A stretch of 64,000 nt of DNA from Kalaharituber pfeilii (Eukaryota > Ascomycota > Pezizomycetes > Pezizales > Pezizaceae): the NCBI GenBank assembly GCA_015179045.1, contig WHUZ01000032.1, positions 372,001 through 436,000 on the forward strand, written 5' to 3'. A model generated the notes under the pieces. It ran no database searches. It was given only the letters and a program-made list of their open reading frames with translations, and was not told the origin of the DNA. Positions 48,903 through 60,796 of this stretch are shown here, one piece after another. A program made the position numbers and the translations under genes. Numbering within the stretch: position 1 is the first letter of the stretch; the number at the start of each line of letters is the position of its first letter.

Positions 48903-51677
48903 GCCAGTACCAGCACCAGCACCATCATCAGCACCAGCTCCAGCTCCAGCTCCAGCTCCAGAACCAGCAACCGCTGCTGTCGAAGTTCAAGCTGCTCAGG
49001 TTCCAAAGGAAATCGAAGTACCCGGCGCGCCAGCGCCAGCGCCAGCTCCAGCACCAGCGCCAGCACCAGCTCCAGCACCAGCTCCAGTTCCAGAACCAGC
49101 AACCGCTGCTGTCGAAGTCCAAGCTGCTCAGGTTCCAAAGGAAATCGAAGTACCCGGTGCGCCAGCTCCAGCAATGGCACCGGCACCGGCACCAGAGATT
49201 GTTCAGCCACCTGCTGCTCTTGAAGTCTCCATCGAGTCCACATTTGAGAAAGTTGCAGGAGCTCCAGCGGCAGCCGCAGCGGTCGAAGTTCAAGCTGCTC
49301 CAGTTCCAAAGGAAATCGAAGTACCCGGGGCGCCAGCTCCAGCACCGCCAGCTCCAGCACCACCAGCACCAGCGCCAGCACCAGTCCCAGCTCCAGTACC
49401 AGCACCAGCACCATCACCATCACCAGCTCCAGCTCCAGCTCCAGCTCCAGAACCAGCAGCCGCTGCTGTCGAAGTTCAAGCTGCTCCAGTTCCAAAGGAA
49501 ATCGAAGTACCCGGCGCGCCAGCTTCAGCACCGGCACCGGCACCGGAGATTGTTCAGTCACCTGCTGCTCTTGAAGTCTCCATCGAGTCCACACCGGAGA
49601 TTGTTCAGTCACCTGCTGCTCTTGAAGTCTCCATCGAGTCTACATTTGAGAAAGTTGCAGGAGCTCCAGCAGCAGCCGCTGCGGTCGAAGCTCAAGCTGC
49701 TCCAGTTCCAAAGGAAATCGAAGTACCCGGGGCGCCAGCTCCAGCACCAGCACCAGCACCAGCTCCAGAACCTGCACCAGCTACAGAGCCTGCACCAGCT
49801 CCAGAACCTGCACCAGCACCAACACCAGAGTTTGCACCAGCACCAGCACCAGCTCCAGAACCTGCACCAGCTCCAGAGATCATTGAGGCAACGGGTGCTC
49901 CTGCTCCAGTGCCTCAAGTCATCCCAGAAGCAGGAGCTACTGCGCTCGGTGTCACTGGCGGGGTTGAGGCTCTCTCTCAGGCGGTTCAGGCACTTGGTGT
50001 CGCAACCCCTGTACCAGAAGCTATCCATGTAGCTGCAGCTCCCGAAATTGTTGAAGACCAAGGCGCAGCTTCAGCTCCTGAAATCATAGAAGTTGCCACC
50101 GCCCCCGCATCGACCCCTGCACCTGCACCTGCCTCAGCGTTCGAAGTTGTTCAAGTTACCGGAAGGCCAGCACAATTTCCGGTTACGAATGCCCCAGTCA
50201 CTGCAGTCGAGATGGAAGTCGAGAGTGAGCAGGAATCTGAGATAGGCCCAATTACTGGAGCGGTGGTCCCGGCTCGGAAGAAAATCGAGTCTGCTTCTGC
50301 CGCAGCGGCGGCTGAAGGTCAAGCAAAGGTTGAGACTGTCGGTGCACTAGCGCCAGCGGCTGCTGCTGAAATCAAAGAAGAGCAGATTGCACCAGCTTCG
50401 GTTGAGGTACAAGCGGCACCAGTCACTAAATCACCAGCTCATGCTCCAGGTGCACCATCTGAGGTCAATGTTGAAGTCAATACTGAAACCTCTCCTGCTA
50501 TCGAACATGTGGCTGCACCTGCAGTCAATGCTGCAGAAGTAACCGTAGAGGCTGCAGGTGCTCCTGGTGCTGCTCCAGCTGCACCCGCTCAACCCGCTCC
50601 ACCCACTCTACAAGCTCCAGAACCACAAGCTCCAGAACCACAAGCTTCAGCACCTCCAGCACTCCAGCCACAAGCTCCAGAACCACAAGCTTCAGCACCT
50701 CCAGCACCTCTAGCACCTCCAGCACCACAGCCACAAGCTCCAGCACCTCCAGCACCACAGCGAGCACCTCCAGCTCCAGCACCTCCAGCTCCAGAACCAC
50801 AAGCTCCAGCACCTCCAGCTCCAGAACCACAAGCTGCAGCCCCCCCAGCAACAGCACCTCCAGCACCAGCTACATTTGCAGCATCTGCTGTTGAGGTTGC
50901 TGCTCAAGGTGTTCCAGCCGCTGGCCCTGCGGAAGTTGAAACTGTTACACCAGGTCCTGTTATAGCTCCTGTTGCGGGTACTTCCTCGGCTTCTGAAGTT
51001 TTGATGGAGAACGTTGGCGGAAGACAAATCAATATGCAAGAGGTGGAAATTAGCATTGGTAGTGGCCTCGCCTCAAGTGCAGGTGGCGCAAGCCTTAACA
51101 GTGCAGAATTTGAGTCCCTGTCCCCTCCAATGCAGCAAGAGGCTATCCCGATGGGCGTTACTCCACAGAGTATCTCTACTCTAGGTGCCACAACATCTCC
51201 GCAAGTTGGAGGTGGTGCATCCAATGTACTGCCAGGGCCTGTCCCTGAAGCGGAGATTGAAGTAGCTTTTGAGAATGTTGGTGCACCAGTCCCCGCTCAG
51301 GGTGCCCAAGAACGTCCTCTACAGGCGGCTGGGATACCACATCTTAACCCTGCTGGGGCACCATCTGCCCCACATGCTCCAGCCCATGGTGGTGTCGCCT
51401 CACAGAGTGTACCTGGGGCCGGTTTACATGCTGCTGGCGCACCACTCAACGAGCCTGAAACCGTTGCCGTCGAATCAGTGGGTGAGCCTGGATTAGCACC
51501 ACCGTAAGTCCACGCTACCCAAGATTTTTTGAATGATGCACGACAGCTTACGTTAGTCACTTTTACAGAAAACCCCACGCTCCTCTCCAATACGAAGGCA
51601 GCAGCTGCAAGAATGGCATTTCTAAGGGTGTCATCTCGGCTGTCGCTTTCTTCGCGGCTGTTGTCGTTATGGCCTAA
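38141..51677 (+). CDS. Giant proline-rich, repeat-built GPI-anchored surface protein (frame interrupted near the 5' end)
   Basis: Three exons can be read: 38141-44490, 44544-51503 and 51569-51677. Both introns have GTAAGT donors and TTAG/ACAG acceptors and keep the phase, for about 4,470 residues. The start encodes a signal peptide ([20 protein letters not shown]). The last exon ends in [20 protein letters not shown], a hydrophobic tail after small residues, as in GPI-anchor signals. In order: polyproline segments; an Asn/Gln-rich segment (39690-40080); VFSPPP repeats; Thr/Val-rich segments with Cys pairs ([20 protein letters not shown]); a [10 protein letters not shown] array; a VIVNG/VVVSE array; (PA)n runs and KEIEVPG units; and PEPQAP repeats. 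There is no enzyme domain. A structural wall or adhesin-like role is inferred only from the secretion and anchor signals. Three C7 runs at 38294, 38325 and 38578 each shift the frame; without correction the first frame stops at 38534. Confidence 0.75.
39690..40080 (+). other. Asn/Gln/Glu-rich, prion-like segment inside the giant gene
   Basis: The encoded stretch begins around [14 protein letters not shown], runs through [11 protein letters not shown] and ends with [17 protein letters not shown]. It is the only segment of the protein dominated by Asn and Gln, and it lies between the polyproline and VFSPPP parts. Confidence 0.85.
40253..40487 (+). repeat. 18-base (VFSPPP) tandem array
   Basis: About thirteen six-residue units are read in frame, mostly VFSPPP with variants VFSPSP, VLFPTP, ILAPAP and VFSSPS. 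Confidence 0.9.
41231..41596 (+). repeat. 183-base tandem duplication (61 residues)
   Basis: The block beginning [13 protein letters not shown] and ending PPPQETTIV occurs twice in direct succession, with only a few base differences. The offset between GTATCTTTGG at 41231 and 41414 is 183 bases. Confidence 0.9.
42106..43512 (+). repeat. 156-base (52-residue) [11 protein letters not shown] array
   Basis: Alternating 26-residue half-units follow the pattern [11 protein letters not shown], then [15 protein letters not shown] or [15 protein letters not shown]. Equivalent positions at 42581 and 42737 are 156 bases apart. Later units lose one residue ([11 protein letters not shown]), so the period varies. 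About nine full units are present. Confidence 0.85.
44020..44466 (+). repeat. [19 protein letters not shown] repeats
   Basis: Five to six irregular units of about 20-23 residues contain [12 protein letters not shown] and PVAAPVA, just before the first intron. Confidence 0.8.
44866..47560 (+). repeat. 138-base (46-residue) VIVNG/VVVSE tandem array
   Basis: Each unit is two 23-residue halves, one like [20 protein letters not shown] and one like [27 protein letters not shown] recurs at about 45836, 45974, 46112 and 46250, exactly 138 bases apart. About twenty units are present. Copies at 46677-47090 look identical to one another by eye, which suggests recent expansion. Confidence 0.9.
47745..49710 (+). 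repeat. Long composite units: [25 protein letters not shown] and (PA)n
   Basis: Five to six variable units each contain [17 protein letters not shown], then [14 protein letters not shown], then [15 protein letters not shown], joined by (PA)n spacers of different length. A short internal duplication of [16 protein letters not shown] lies at about 49546-49640. Confidence 0.85.
48073..48270 (+). repeat. Long (CCAGCT)n run encoding poly(Pro-Ala)
   Basis: A hexamer repeat of CCAGCT, with a few CCAGCA/CCGGCA variants, encodes about 33 Pro-Ala pairs without interruption. Confidence 0.9.
50590..50870 (+). repeat. [11 protein letters not shown] repeats
   Basis: Short units of APEPQAP and APPAP variants repeat irregularly. 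They are CCA/GCT/CAA-rich at the DNA level. Confidence 0.85.
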
Positions 51678-54600
51678 GACATCCCTGCTCCAAAAAGTGG
51701 AAGCTATATACCACTTTTCTGGATAGACATTTATCTAGCTTCATTATCCCCACGTTCATCATTTACATACTAAATAGTTAATCATAATAAGAATCAGAAG
51801 GGCATATGAGCGCAAAAGGCACAGTATCGCAGCTGATCTAATCGAAGTTGGCTCTAAAGCGAAATATTTGACAAACACTGCCACTTCATGCCACAATTCG
51901 TATGGGCAATATTTAAGGCGCGGAAGCGCGGCAGGTTTATAATAAATGGCGCGCAATCATACTGCAGATATGTATGCTTCTTTTACGTTTTTCTTTTCTG
52001 AGTTCTATTCATGAAAGCTTGCTTTTGAACCCTCGTGTTCCTTATTTCTAATGTCTAATAACGCACAAGCATGTACTAGACTACGATGGTTTTGGAGCAA
52101 CAAAAAAAAAAAAAAAAAAAACCCTTCCATTGGTATAGTTTTTCTTGATTTATGATGTCGTCAAGTGAGAGGAGATGTGTGCTGAGAAATCGCCTGGGAT
52201 CGATAGAGAACATATAAAAAAGGTCAATGTTCAACAGAAACCTCAAGGAAAAGTGCGCAACAATCTCAACACAGCTCGTCCATCCCAGCCCATATTCCGA
52301 GCCAATATCGGCCTAGCCCCAGTTTAACTGCCCAAAGCATGCGAAGTGAAACGTTTTAGTTCTATAGATTTTGACCCTGAAATGCACCAGCCATAAAGAC
52401 CACAGGTTAAACTCAACTGTTCTAACCACCCCAGGACCTTTTTGTCGCAGGAGTTCCTTCCTTGCTATACTTCCACATACATCACCAATCTCGGTTACTT
52501 CGCCCCTTGCCGTGGATCATATTCGCTTGGCTTATAAATATGCACTAACAACAGCGAATGAGTGGACCTCATGTACTTAGGGTTCACAACGCTCAGGAAC
52601 AGATTTTTTAACTGACCTGGCCGTGGATCTACAATACAAAATGTAGCTTTACTATACGAACAACCAACACTTAAATACAATTAACGTCAGTTCTATAATA
52701 CATCCATACTGGGAACAGAAATAAGTTGCTCAAGAGGACCAACAAAAACTAATATACGCCGTAGAATAAAACACCGATAGGAACTGCATGCACACGTTTA
52801 TGAATAGTTGAACTTAAGAACGATTTTTACTAAATACAGCTTATCCTCGAGAAGTTTTACGATTCCATTTCTTTTCATAAAAATCCTTTTTTCAACCAAT
52901 CAGAATCCAGGATCCAGAATCCAGAGCATCTTGGTCACGTGATAGACCAAGAATTTTCCAGAACTCCTATTTCTGATAGAAAGACGACTCTGTATAATAA
53001 GTCCCTACTGTCTGTGTCTGTATATCCTCCGTCACCCCTAACTTGACTATGGCTCCACGGGAGGTGGAACTAAGCTTAAATAAACTCCCGAACTGCCCCC
53101 TGAACGTCCCTACTCGAAAGGTATAAGGCACGGGAGAACTGAAGTATATATTAGAATAAAGGATTATTCAGAAAATCAAACGGAACACGGAGGGGAACTA
53201 GGGAGTTTCGTTGGAGGGGCGGGGTGGGAGTAGAGTGGATGGTGAAGCGCAAGTTACATGTTTGAGGCTGCACGCGGAAAGAGGGCAGATTTAGAGTTTG
53301 GGTTTAAGTTGGAATATAAAGATATCTGTACATCTATGTATTCATACATATTATATTGGGTTGTTTAAATGTAATAGATATGTTTGCTTGAGTACTTGAA
53401 TCATACGTGCTACCGCGTCATCTTTGGTTTTAATGGGTGCGCTGCCGGTTTTGCCTGAGATACCTGGATAGGTTATGGGGCTACGGCTTGTTTGGGTAAT
53501 GTTGCAGTGTAGTGCAAGCTGGGGAATTAGTGGGATTGGCACCTTGTTATCCTAAATTGATGCTGGGGTATCGGAGCTTTCACAGAGTTCGGTAACCAGC
53601 CAGGAGGAATAGACAGTTTCAGAGGCGTCTACCTCTGCGACACTCAAAAGGCAGGGCTGAGGTAATTTATTAACGTTGTAGCTGAATGAGTTTGGAATGG
53701 AAGGTTGGTGCGACACAGAGATTGATTGAAAAGTATGTTACATAAAGTTTCTCCGTTTTGCACATATGCATGCTACTTGTGGCATGTGTGTGCCTGGGAG
53801 CATTTATGGGAATGGGTTATGCCCATTTCTTCCGGCTACTTTGTGCCAAAACCAGCTGAGGCCTCCGAAGCAGGCCCTCGAAGTTCGTTGCCGTAGCCAC
53901 CACCGATGAGATCGCTATTAAGAGCCCGCGCAGGTGACGAATCCAATGCCGATGACAGCGCTGAAACCTTAGAGAGAAGGAAGGCACTAGGAAAGATACT
54001 CGGGACACTCTACCCTGAACCCTTTAAAAGGTGGCTCTATTATATATCAATCGCTAGATTTGAGGCCACTATCAAAGAGTTGGCTTCTTTCAATTTTGGT
54101 GGTGGGTAAACTGAAGCTACCTAAAACCGACTAAGGTGCCAGTACGTTAGCGGTTTTCGAAAGCCTTCGGGATTCGGAGGTCTGCCTTGCCGAAGTTCCG
54201 AGAATCTGAGGGTAATTTTTATCTGAAAGTTTGGGAGAATTTTTCCTCAACTTGTCGGGCTGTTTCAGATAACTGCAGCTCACAAGCTAAATGCTTATTT
54301 GTTGAGTGCGTATCAACATTGGGACCTCCTAAACGGGAATCCGGGAAGCTGTAGCTTAAGCGTGACGCTACCCTCAAATTCTTGATCTCTGCCTTAGAAG
54401 CTGCCGGCATAGGCACCTAATGAGAACTCCGATGCCAACGCCAGGCTCGAAAACTCCGAATGAGAAAAGGCGCTGAAAACATATTCGGCTGTATATCGTT
54501 AGTGCTATCCTTTCCCTACATACCATCGATGTCTCAGCGTCTGGTGTCTCGAGTTTTATTTGGGCTGAACCAGCTCCGATCCAGCCAATGCCCAGAATTT

Positions 54601-56575
54601 GCGATGTTGCGCCGAGAAATCGGACGTTGTGTCCGGGAAAGTCGGAGTTCGGATTGAGCCCCGATAATTCTTAATCACCATTATCTACATGAGAGAGTTA
54701 TTCAGGAACGTTAGAGGCGTTCCCAAAAGTGTTGCCCTCAATTACCACGCTGCCCATAACAATGAGCTTCACATCCGCTACTCATAAGAATGGATTGTTA
54801 CTAGGATTCTAGCGTCTGTCACAGACCTGTATGAGCAAGACTAGAATATCCTTCACTATCTCCACCTCGGCCCGCCTCTGGGCTAAACTACCCAAAGATC
54901 ACGTAACAGAATAGTTAACTGGTCTATAAAATGTAAAACATTGCAGTGGTAGAGTACCCCATTGATATCCATTCAACCTAACCTGAGACCCCAGCTTGCC
55001 TGCCGCGCCACTGACGTCATGGGCCTGTGATAGCTATTGGCTTGTTGAACACAGAAACCTTCCATCAAACGTAACAGGTATCGAAAGAATATCCATTGCG
55101 GTGGATATAGAGTACATGGAAAAATAATCGGTACTATGTATTAGTTATACGTTCTCATCTTTAAAGATACCCAATGATGTAAGAGCACATATGGCTGCAG
55201 CATACCTAGTACCACCCATGCATATGGACTGTATATCATAATCTATTTGATATTACCCACGTTGCTTCAAAAATCTACCGATTATGTACCTCTTCACAAT
55301 GCTCACCCTCCAGTTGATATTACTACCGTGGAACAATACTCGAGCATAATTAGAATATACGATAAATTAAACAACCCTCCCATTAACTGGAAACGCAACC
55401 TTATTATTGACATCCGTTCCGACAACTTATGCACCATATCACATGTACGCCCAGCCAGATATATGGATCACACAAACATATAGTCGTTACCTGGGCTTAT
55501 CGAGCAACTTGCATGCATAACGCATGCAGACGCATATATCACTTCACATTGTTTTCTCGTTGACCAACCAGATTACGCAGATCCCTGAAATCGCAGAAAT
55601 CGAAGATAAGCCACCCCGCCTCAAGCCTTCGTCTGCAACATGAAATAAATTAAGCTTCAGGCAAGTGAGATTTGTCATTCCTGATCCAATATCAATTGTA
55701 TACAGCTTCGGTTTTGGTTACAATAGGTAATTAATCCCATTCGCATGTCAAGCCTGAAATATCCTCCTCTGCCACCGTCCCTGTAATCACACGCTAGGGT
55801 CAGTTCGCGCCTATCTGGGAAAATCCGGAACTGCTATATTATCCGAATATCTGGTGATATTTTGTTATTTGTAGAATTTGTAATGGGTTTTTGCTTTTCT
55901 TGAGATGACTGTTCAAGCGGCCTCATTTTTCGACGACTTGACGTTTGCGACTCGCCAACGTGATCATCCCTATCTGGTATGGTGAGCATGCATGGGATGG
56001 CTTCAACATAAAATTCCGCTTCTCCTGTTTCCCCAGCTCAACATTTATCCAATTGGTCTGGGCTGCCCGCCTCAGCATTCTTCTCGGTCCCAGTGTTTCA
56101 CATAATTTAGCCCAGTAAACCAATATACACTGCGGCTTTTTTCCGTGATTGAAAAAGAAATTCAAAGACATTGAAATCGACAAACCCACGCACGAACAAA
56201 GAAAAACCGAACAGAAAATGAAAAGGAAAGGAAGAAAAGGTTAGACAAGGAAACCAGACTTAAGCAGCAAGGAGGAATAGGATCAACAGATAACAAAGAT
56301 TTGCAAGAGCATGCTAACAGGAGTAAGGATTCAAGAGAAAATGTGTATAATACACCAACTCAAATTACAAGGCGCCAGAGCAAGATTGAAACAATGGAAC
56401 ACAAGAAAATATGGATGGAGCACAAGATTACCGGTACTAAAATACGAAATTGAACTCAACTATGAAAAATTCTGAAGTGTTAAGGGGGAAAAAGGGTAAA
56501 AAAATAAAAAAAAGGAAAAAGGTCATCAACTCTGCATCTCCCCAGATGAACATCTTCTGATCAGCAGTGAACAGT
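51678..56575. other. Intergenic, no gene recognised
   Basis: The stretch includes the 3' side of the giant gene and, at the other end, the 3' side of the minus-strand 4E-T-like gene. Short frames near 53.9-54.7 kb are open but match nothing I know. A CACGTGAT motif with tandem GATCCAGAATCCAGA-like repeats lies near 52.9 kb. Confidence 0.5.
52102..52121. repeat. A20 homopolymer
   Basis: Twenty uninterrupted A are read about 425 bases downstream of the giant gene's stop codon. Confidence 0.9.
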
Positions 56576-59397
56576 TTAAAACTTAGTCGGTTTCCCAGGT
56601 CCAGCATGATGTTGAGAATTCTTCAAGGGATCATGTGGAAACCCGAGATGAGGCGCTGGTAAACCCATCATTGGCCCCTCATGATGAAATGGGACCGAGT
56701 ATGGTGGTGGCGGTGGGGGCCCATTCATTCCGAAGAACTGTGGGGGAGGAGGTGGACCAGCACCCGGAGGGAAATTTGGTGGCATTGGGTTCATCTGGAA
56801 AGGCAATGGTGAGATATTAGGGCCTGGTGGTGGACTCATGAAAGGTGGGGGAGCATGTGAGACTGGAGGTAGGGGTCCATGTTGTGGGATTCCAGGCCTA
56901 GCAAAGCCAGGTGGGGGAGCAAGCTGTCTACTAAGGAGCCCTTGTGGCCCTGGCCCAGACTGTGGCCCCGGTCCTGATTGAGGTCCCGGTCCATGTTGGA
57001 GCCCCTGCTGACTTAGTGGGCCCTGAGAAGTCTGTGGCCCCTGAGGGCCTTGAGGGCCTTGAGGTGCTGGAGGTCCTTGGGCAAGCCAGGAAGGAAGTTG
57101 ATGCTGGTCAACTGGAGGGGGCGGCCCTCTTTGTTGCAGCAACGAAACAGAGTCTTGGCCCAGCCGCTGTCGGAAGCCTGTAATCGCAGGATCCTCAAAC
57201 ATTGGCGACGTCGGTAAGTTCTTAGGCGGCCTTTGGAATGCTTGAGGGCTTGTAGAGATTTGGGGAGGTGGTGGCATCTGAGAAGGACCTGAGTAGCTAT
57301 GATTATTCAAGGATTGAAGGGGAGGGGGGCCTTGCGGAGTATGCTGAGACTGCCTCATTAACCCCAGCAAGAAATCAGCATTCGCATCCCGGGCGGGCAT
57401 TTGCAGATTTTGGAGTGGAGATGGGGAAGGTTGACTAGGCGTGTATGCCTGATGTGGCATTTGGTGATGCTGCTGGTGCTGTTGCTGCTGCTGTTGGGGC
57501 TGTGCTTGCTGTTGCTGTGGAGGTGGGTGCGGTGAGTTAATCCCAGCAGGAGATGCGGACTGCTTGGATGGTGCAAACTGGAGCGGCGGTAATGGAGAGT
57601 GAATAGGGGGAGATGGATTCGGCCCAGCACCAATGCTAAGGCCACCGGACCCGCCCGTCCCACCCAACATCTGAAGAATACGACGGAATCCTTCTTTATC
57701 TTCATTTGTAGAATTATCCGTATGTGCGCTCGGAGTAGGCTGTCGCTGTCCCTGTGTAGTAGGTGGAAACTGAGATAGCCCTGAACCCTGTGTATCGAGT
57801 TGTTTGGGGGATGGAGCTGGCTGCTCCTGAGGGGCAAAGAATGACGTGAATCTCGATGATCTTCCCACAGGCCTCTGCTCGCTGGAAGCTGGATCTGGCA
57901 ACTTCGTCGCTGTAGGAGCGGCCCAAAGATTGAAGAAACGATCCACCCCATTTTCAACAACAGGGGCGGGGGAAGAAAGTGGCGCTAAGCCAATAACGTT
58001 AGCTATAGTACAATGTCAGAAAGCGCCCAATATGATAATACCTTCGATCGCATGTTCAGTGGCTTTTTCCTTAGCCGGTGTCTCCGGACTGGTTTTCTGT
58101 TCTACTACTGCCTCCTCTACTGGAGTTTTTGGTTTCTTTTCTTCTGCAGCTTGACTGGCTTTCATCCTAGCTTTCCATCGCTGAAATTCCTCCATAGAAT
58201 GACCCTTTGTTTCTGCATCCTCTGGTGATGCGTCAAGCCACTCTGGATCCTTCTCCACTCTCTGATTCCGGTCATCATCCCGGCGGTGATCCCGATCACG
58301 GTTAAAATTCCTGAAGTCCCTACTTCCACGCTGCTCCCCATCTCGGTCGCGGTAATTATTATCACCACGCTCCACATTTCGTTCTCGGTCCCTTCCGTCA
58401 TCCAGTATCCAGCTCGACTCGTCCCGTTTCGTCCGATTGTTTGGGGCTCGGTCTCTTCCAAAGTTCTCATAGCGCTGTGGACGATCTTTTTGCATATCAT
58501 TATGGTTTCTTCTGAAACGGTCGCCATCTTCTGCGCCGAAGCTCTTGCGAGGTTGTCTCTGACTTGTCCATGGTGTAGACCTTCCTGTTTCCCCATTCCC
58601 TTCGTTATCGTCCTTGTTGAACCCTCGCCTGTGATTTATCCGCAGGTCATTGCGATCCATAGTGCCCACCTTATCTCGTTCTTTGTCACGTAGCTGCATT
58701 CGAAATCGGTCAAATCGCGGACTATTAGTATGTTCATCATCGATGAGAGCGGGAGAAGATAGTCCTGCAGAAGCTGGCGTATCAAAGTCAAATGCCATTT
58801 TTCTGTTGCTAGAGGCAGACATAAAACTCAATTTCGGCGGGCCTAGAATGATATCTTCTCCAACTATCATACTCTGTCAACCGATATCGAAACATAAGAA
58901 AGCTAATAAGAATGATTGGTTGAGCACATACTAGAGGACCTTGAGCTGAGTCGACTTTCATATAATGAGGGTCTATGATGCAAACCCATACTTGATGGGT
59001 TCACTATATTAGCATTGAGAATACTTAGATGGTGCAATGAACCACACCTACAACGAGTAAAAGTGTGAGAATAGGGCTATTACCTCTTCGTACCATTTTC
59101 TTCACCATTGGCATGAATATCACCATCTGTCCGTGATCTTACTACCTCTCCTCTTTCTCCCCTTGGTGCAAGCTGTGATGAAACCCTCCCTGTGGGTCTC
59201 ATCGGCTGAGGGGGGCTGCAATTTGTATGACCGATTAGCAGGCGTATGATGAATCTAATCTATACTGAAATATGACCGTACCCCATCCACTCCTCAATGG
59301 GAGGTAATCCATCTGGTTTTTTCACCAACGGGGAGTCTTTCAGAGCTAAAAGCTCATCTGCCGTATACCGCCTTGCCACAAGTGGTGTCGACATCAT
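56576..59397 (-). CDS. 4E-T-like eIF4E-binding protein
   Basis: Five exons (59397-59282, 59215-59094, 58990-58932, 58873-58042, 57984-56576) join in phase and give about 845 residues. Residues 11-17 read YTADELL, a perfect eIF4E-binding motif (YxxxxL plus a hydrophobic residue), within YTADELLALKDSPLVKKP and followed by LPPIEEWMG, as in the 4E-T family. Exon 4 adds an Arg/Asp-rich disordered part, a DPEWLDASPED segment and a helix reading SMEEFQRWKARM. Exon 5 opens with VDRFFNLW and is otherwise Pro/Gln-rich, with polyQ near 57480-57510. Known role of 4E-T: it binds eIF4E at the mRNA cap, represses translation and links mRNAs to P-bodies. An in-frame stop directly precedes the start, which fixes it. 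The second intron uses GTACGA with a TGCTAATA branch site; other acceptors there break the frame. Confidence 0.82.
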
Positions 59398-60796
59398 TCA
59401 GAATGCTAGTTGTAGAATAAGAAGCAAGGGGAAGTGTGTGAGCTATGATGGAGGTTGTAAGGGCACGAAGACCGAAGAAGGAGGCAGCAGCCAGGCAGAT
59501 ATAGGCTGGAAGCAGGTGGGGTAAAGGACAAATTGGAGCTATTGTTGGTCTGTGCTGATCCTGTTGTGGAAAATTCTATCACTGAACGGCTTGTTAACGG
59601 TCAACGCACTATGGATATGAAAACTCTAAAGTTGTTGTGATGGCAGCAGCTGTGAAGATTGGAAATGAACTGATGGTGGAGTGTGTCAAATACCTAAGAG
59701 CAGCCACGGAGCTTAGGGATCGATCAAGTCGATGGACGAATTGTCTAGCAGCTAGAGGAGTTTCCTCAAGCGGCCTTGCAACAAGCAATGTGAGAGTAGC
59801 AGATTCAAGAGCTAGGAACGGAGAAAGCAGCGGTTCAGGAGTTTCTGGATGACTATTGGCAAATTCTTCTTTAGGGACGAAGGTTGGATTAGTTTCTGTG
59901 GCACTCGCAACCCCAAGAAACGAACCGGGCCCATGGGTAGCAGTGCGTTCTGATTAGTCATGCGAACGCTTAGTCAGTGATTTCATGTCAATGGGTCTCA
60001 TGCCAAGTTGGTAGTCTCATGCCACCAAGTTAAGGTATTGGACTAGTCTCGTAACCAGGTATTGGACAACTGGGCACTGGGAAGCTACCATTCTCTGCGG
60101 TGTTCAGACTCTCGGTACAATGCCATAAAGTGCTACATAAATTCTCTGCGTTCCCCATAGAATGAAGTGCATGTATCATAGTGCTATAATTTTGCAAGAT
60201 TCTCCTCCCACGAGTGGCCTAGTTGCACCAGCATGTGCTATACGTAGTTGCTTACCACTGTGTGTACCTACTTTCTATATATGCAGGAGAGTCTCCGGAG
60301 TAGGCTGCGAACTGAAGATGCAATACACGGCTTCACTGCTTACAAGCGTTTGTCTGCTTGCTTCACTTGAGTCACATGATATCACCTTTGGGTCCAAAAT
60401 CCTTGTTCATTTCCAACAGCTTGGTACTTGCAGCGCTGAGAATCAGGTGCTTTAGAGGTATGCATAAAAACCTACTGTAATTACATGTGTAACTCCGTCT
60501 CCAAGCGCCATACAAGCCATGGCGACCAGTGCTAAAGCTAAGAAAGTATTTTCGAGGAAATAAGCAAATGTTTTTGGATTTTTTGTTCATATCTTGAGGC
60601 CCCCAATTAAGCGAAAATACTCCAACATGATAGGCAATGATATTACTTCATACAAGTAAAATGTAAACTGCAGTATATACAACAGGTTAGTAATTCTTTT
60701 CCCAGAAAGAAACTGGCCAAAAAAAACATTAATAGAACCTCCAAGTCAAACAAACATAAATAATATACAAAATATGAATCTCAAATCCAAACGTGC
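59398..60796. other. Intergenic, upstream region of the 4E-T-like gene
   Basis: It holds the promoter side of the 4E-T-like gene and the 3' flank of the helicase pseudogene. I see no gene. Short plus-strand frames at 59.3-59.9 kb are antisense or upstream shadows. Confidence 0.5.

Noticed and set aside
48524..50032. Leu/Glu-, Trp/Ser- and Gln/Leu-rich open frames on both strands
   Set aside because: They are off-frame translations of the CCAGCT hexamer repeats.
53906..54657. Open plus-strand frames of 65-67 codons
   Set aside because: There is no family match, no splice continuation that extends them, and equally open frames exist on the other strand.
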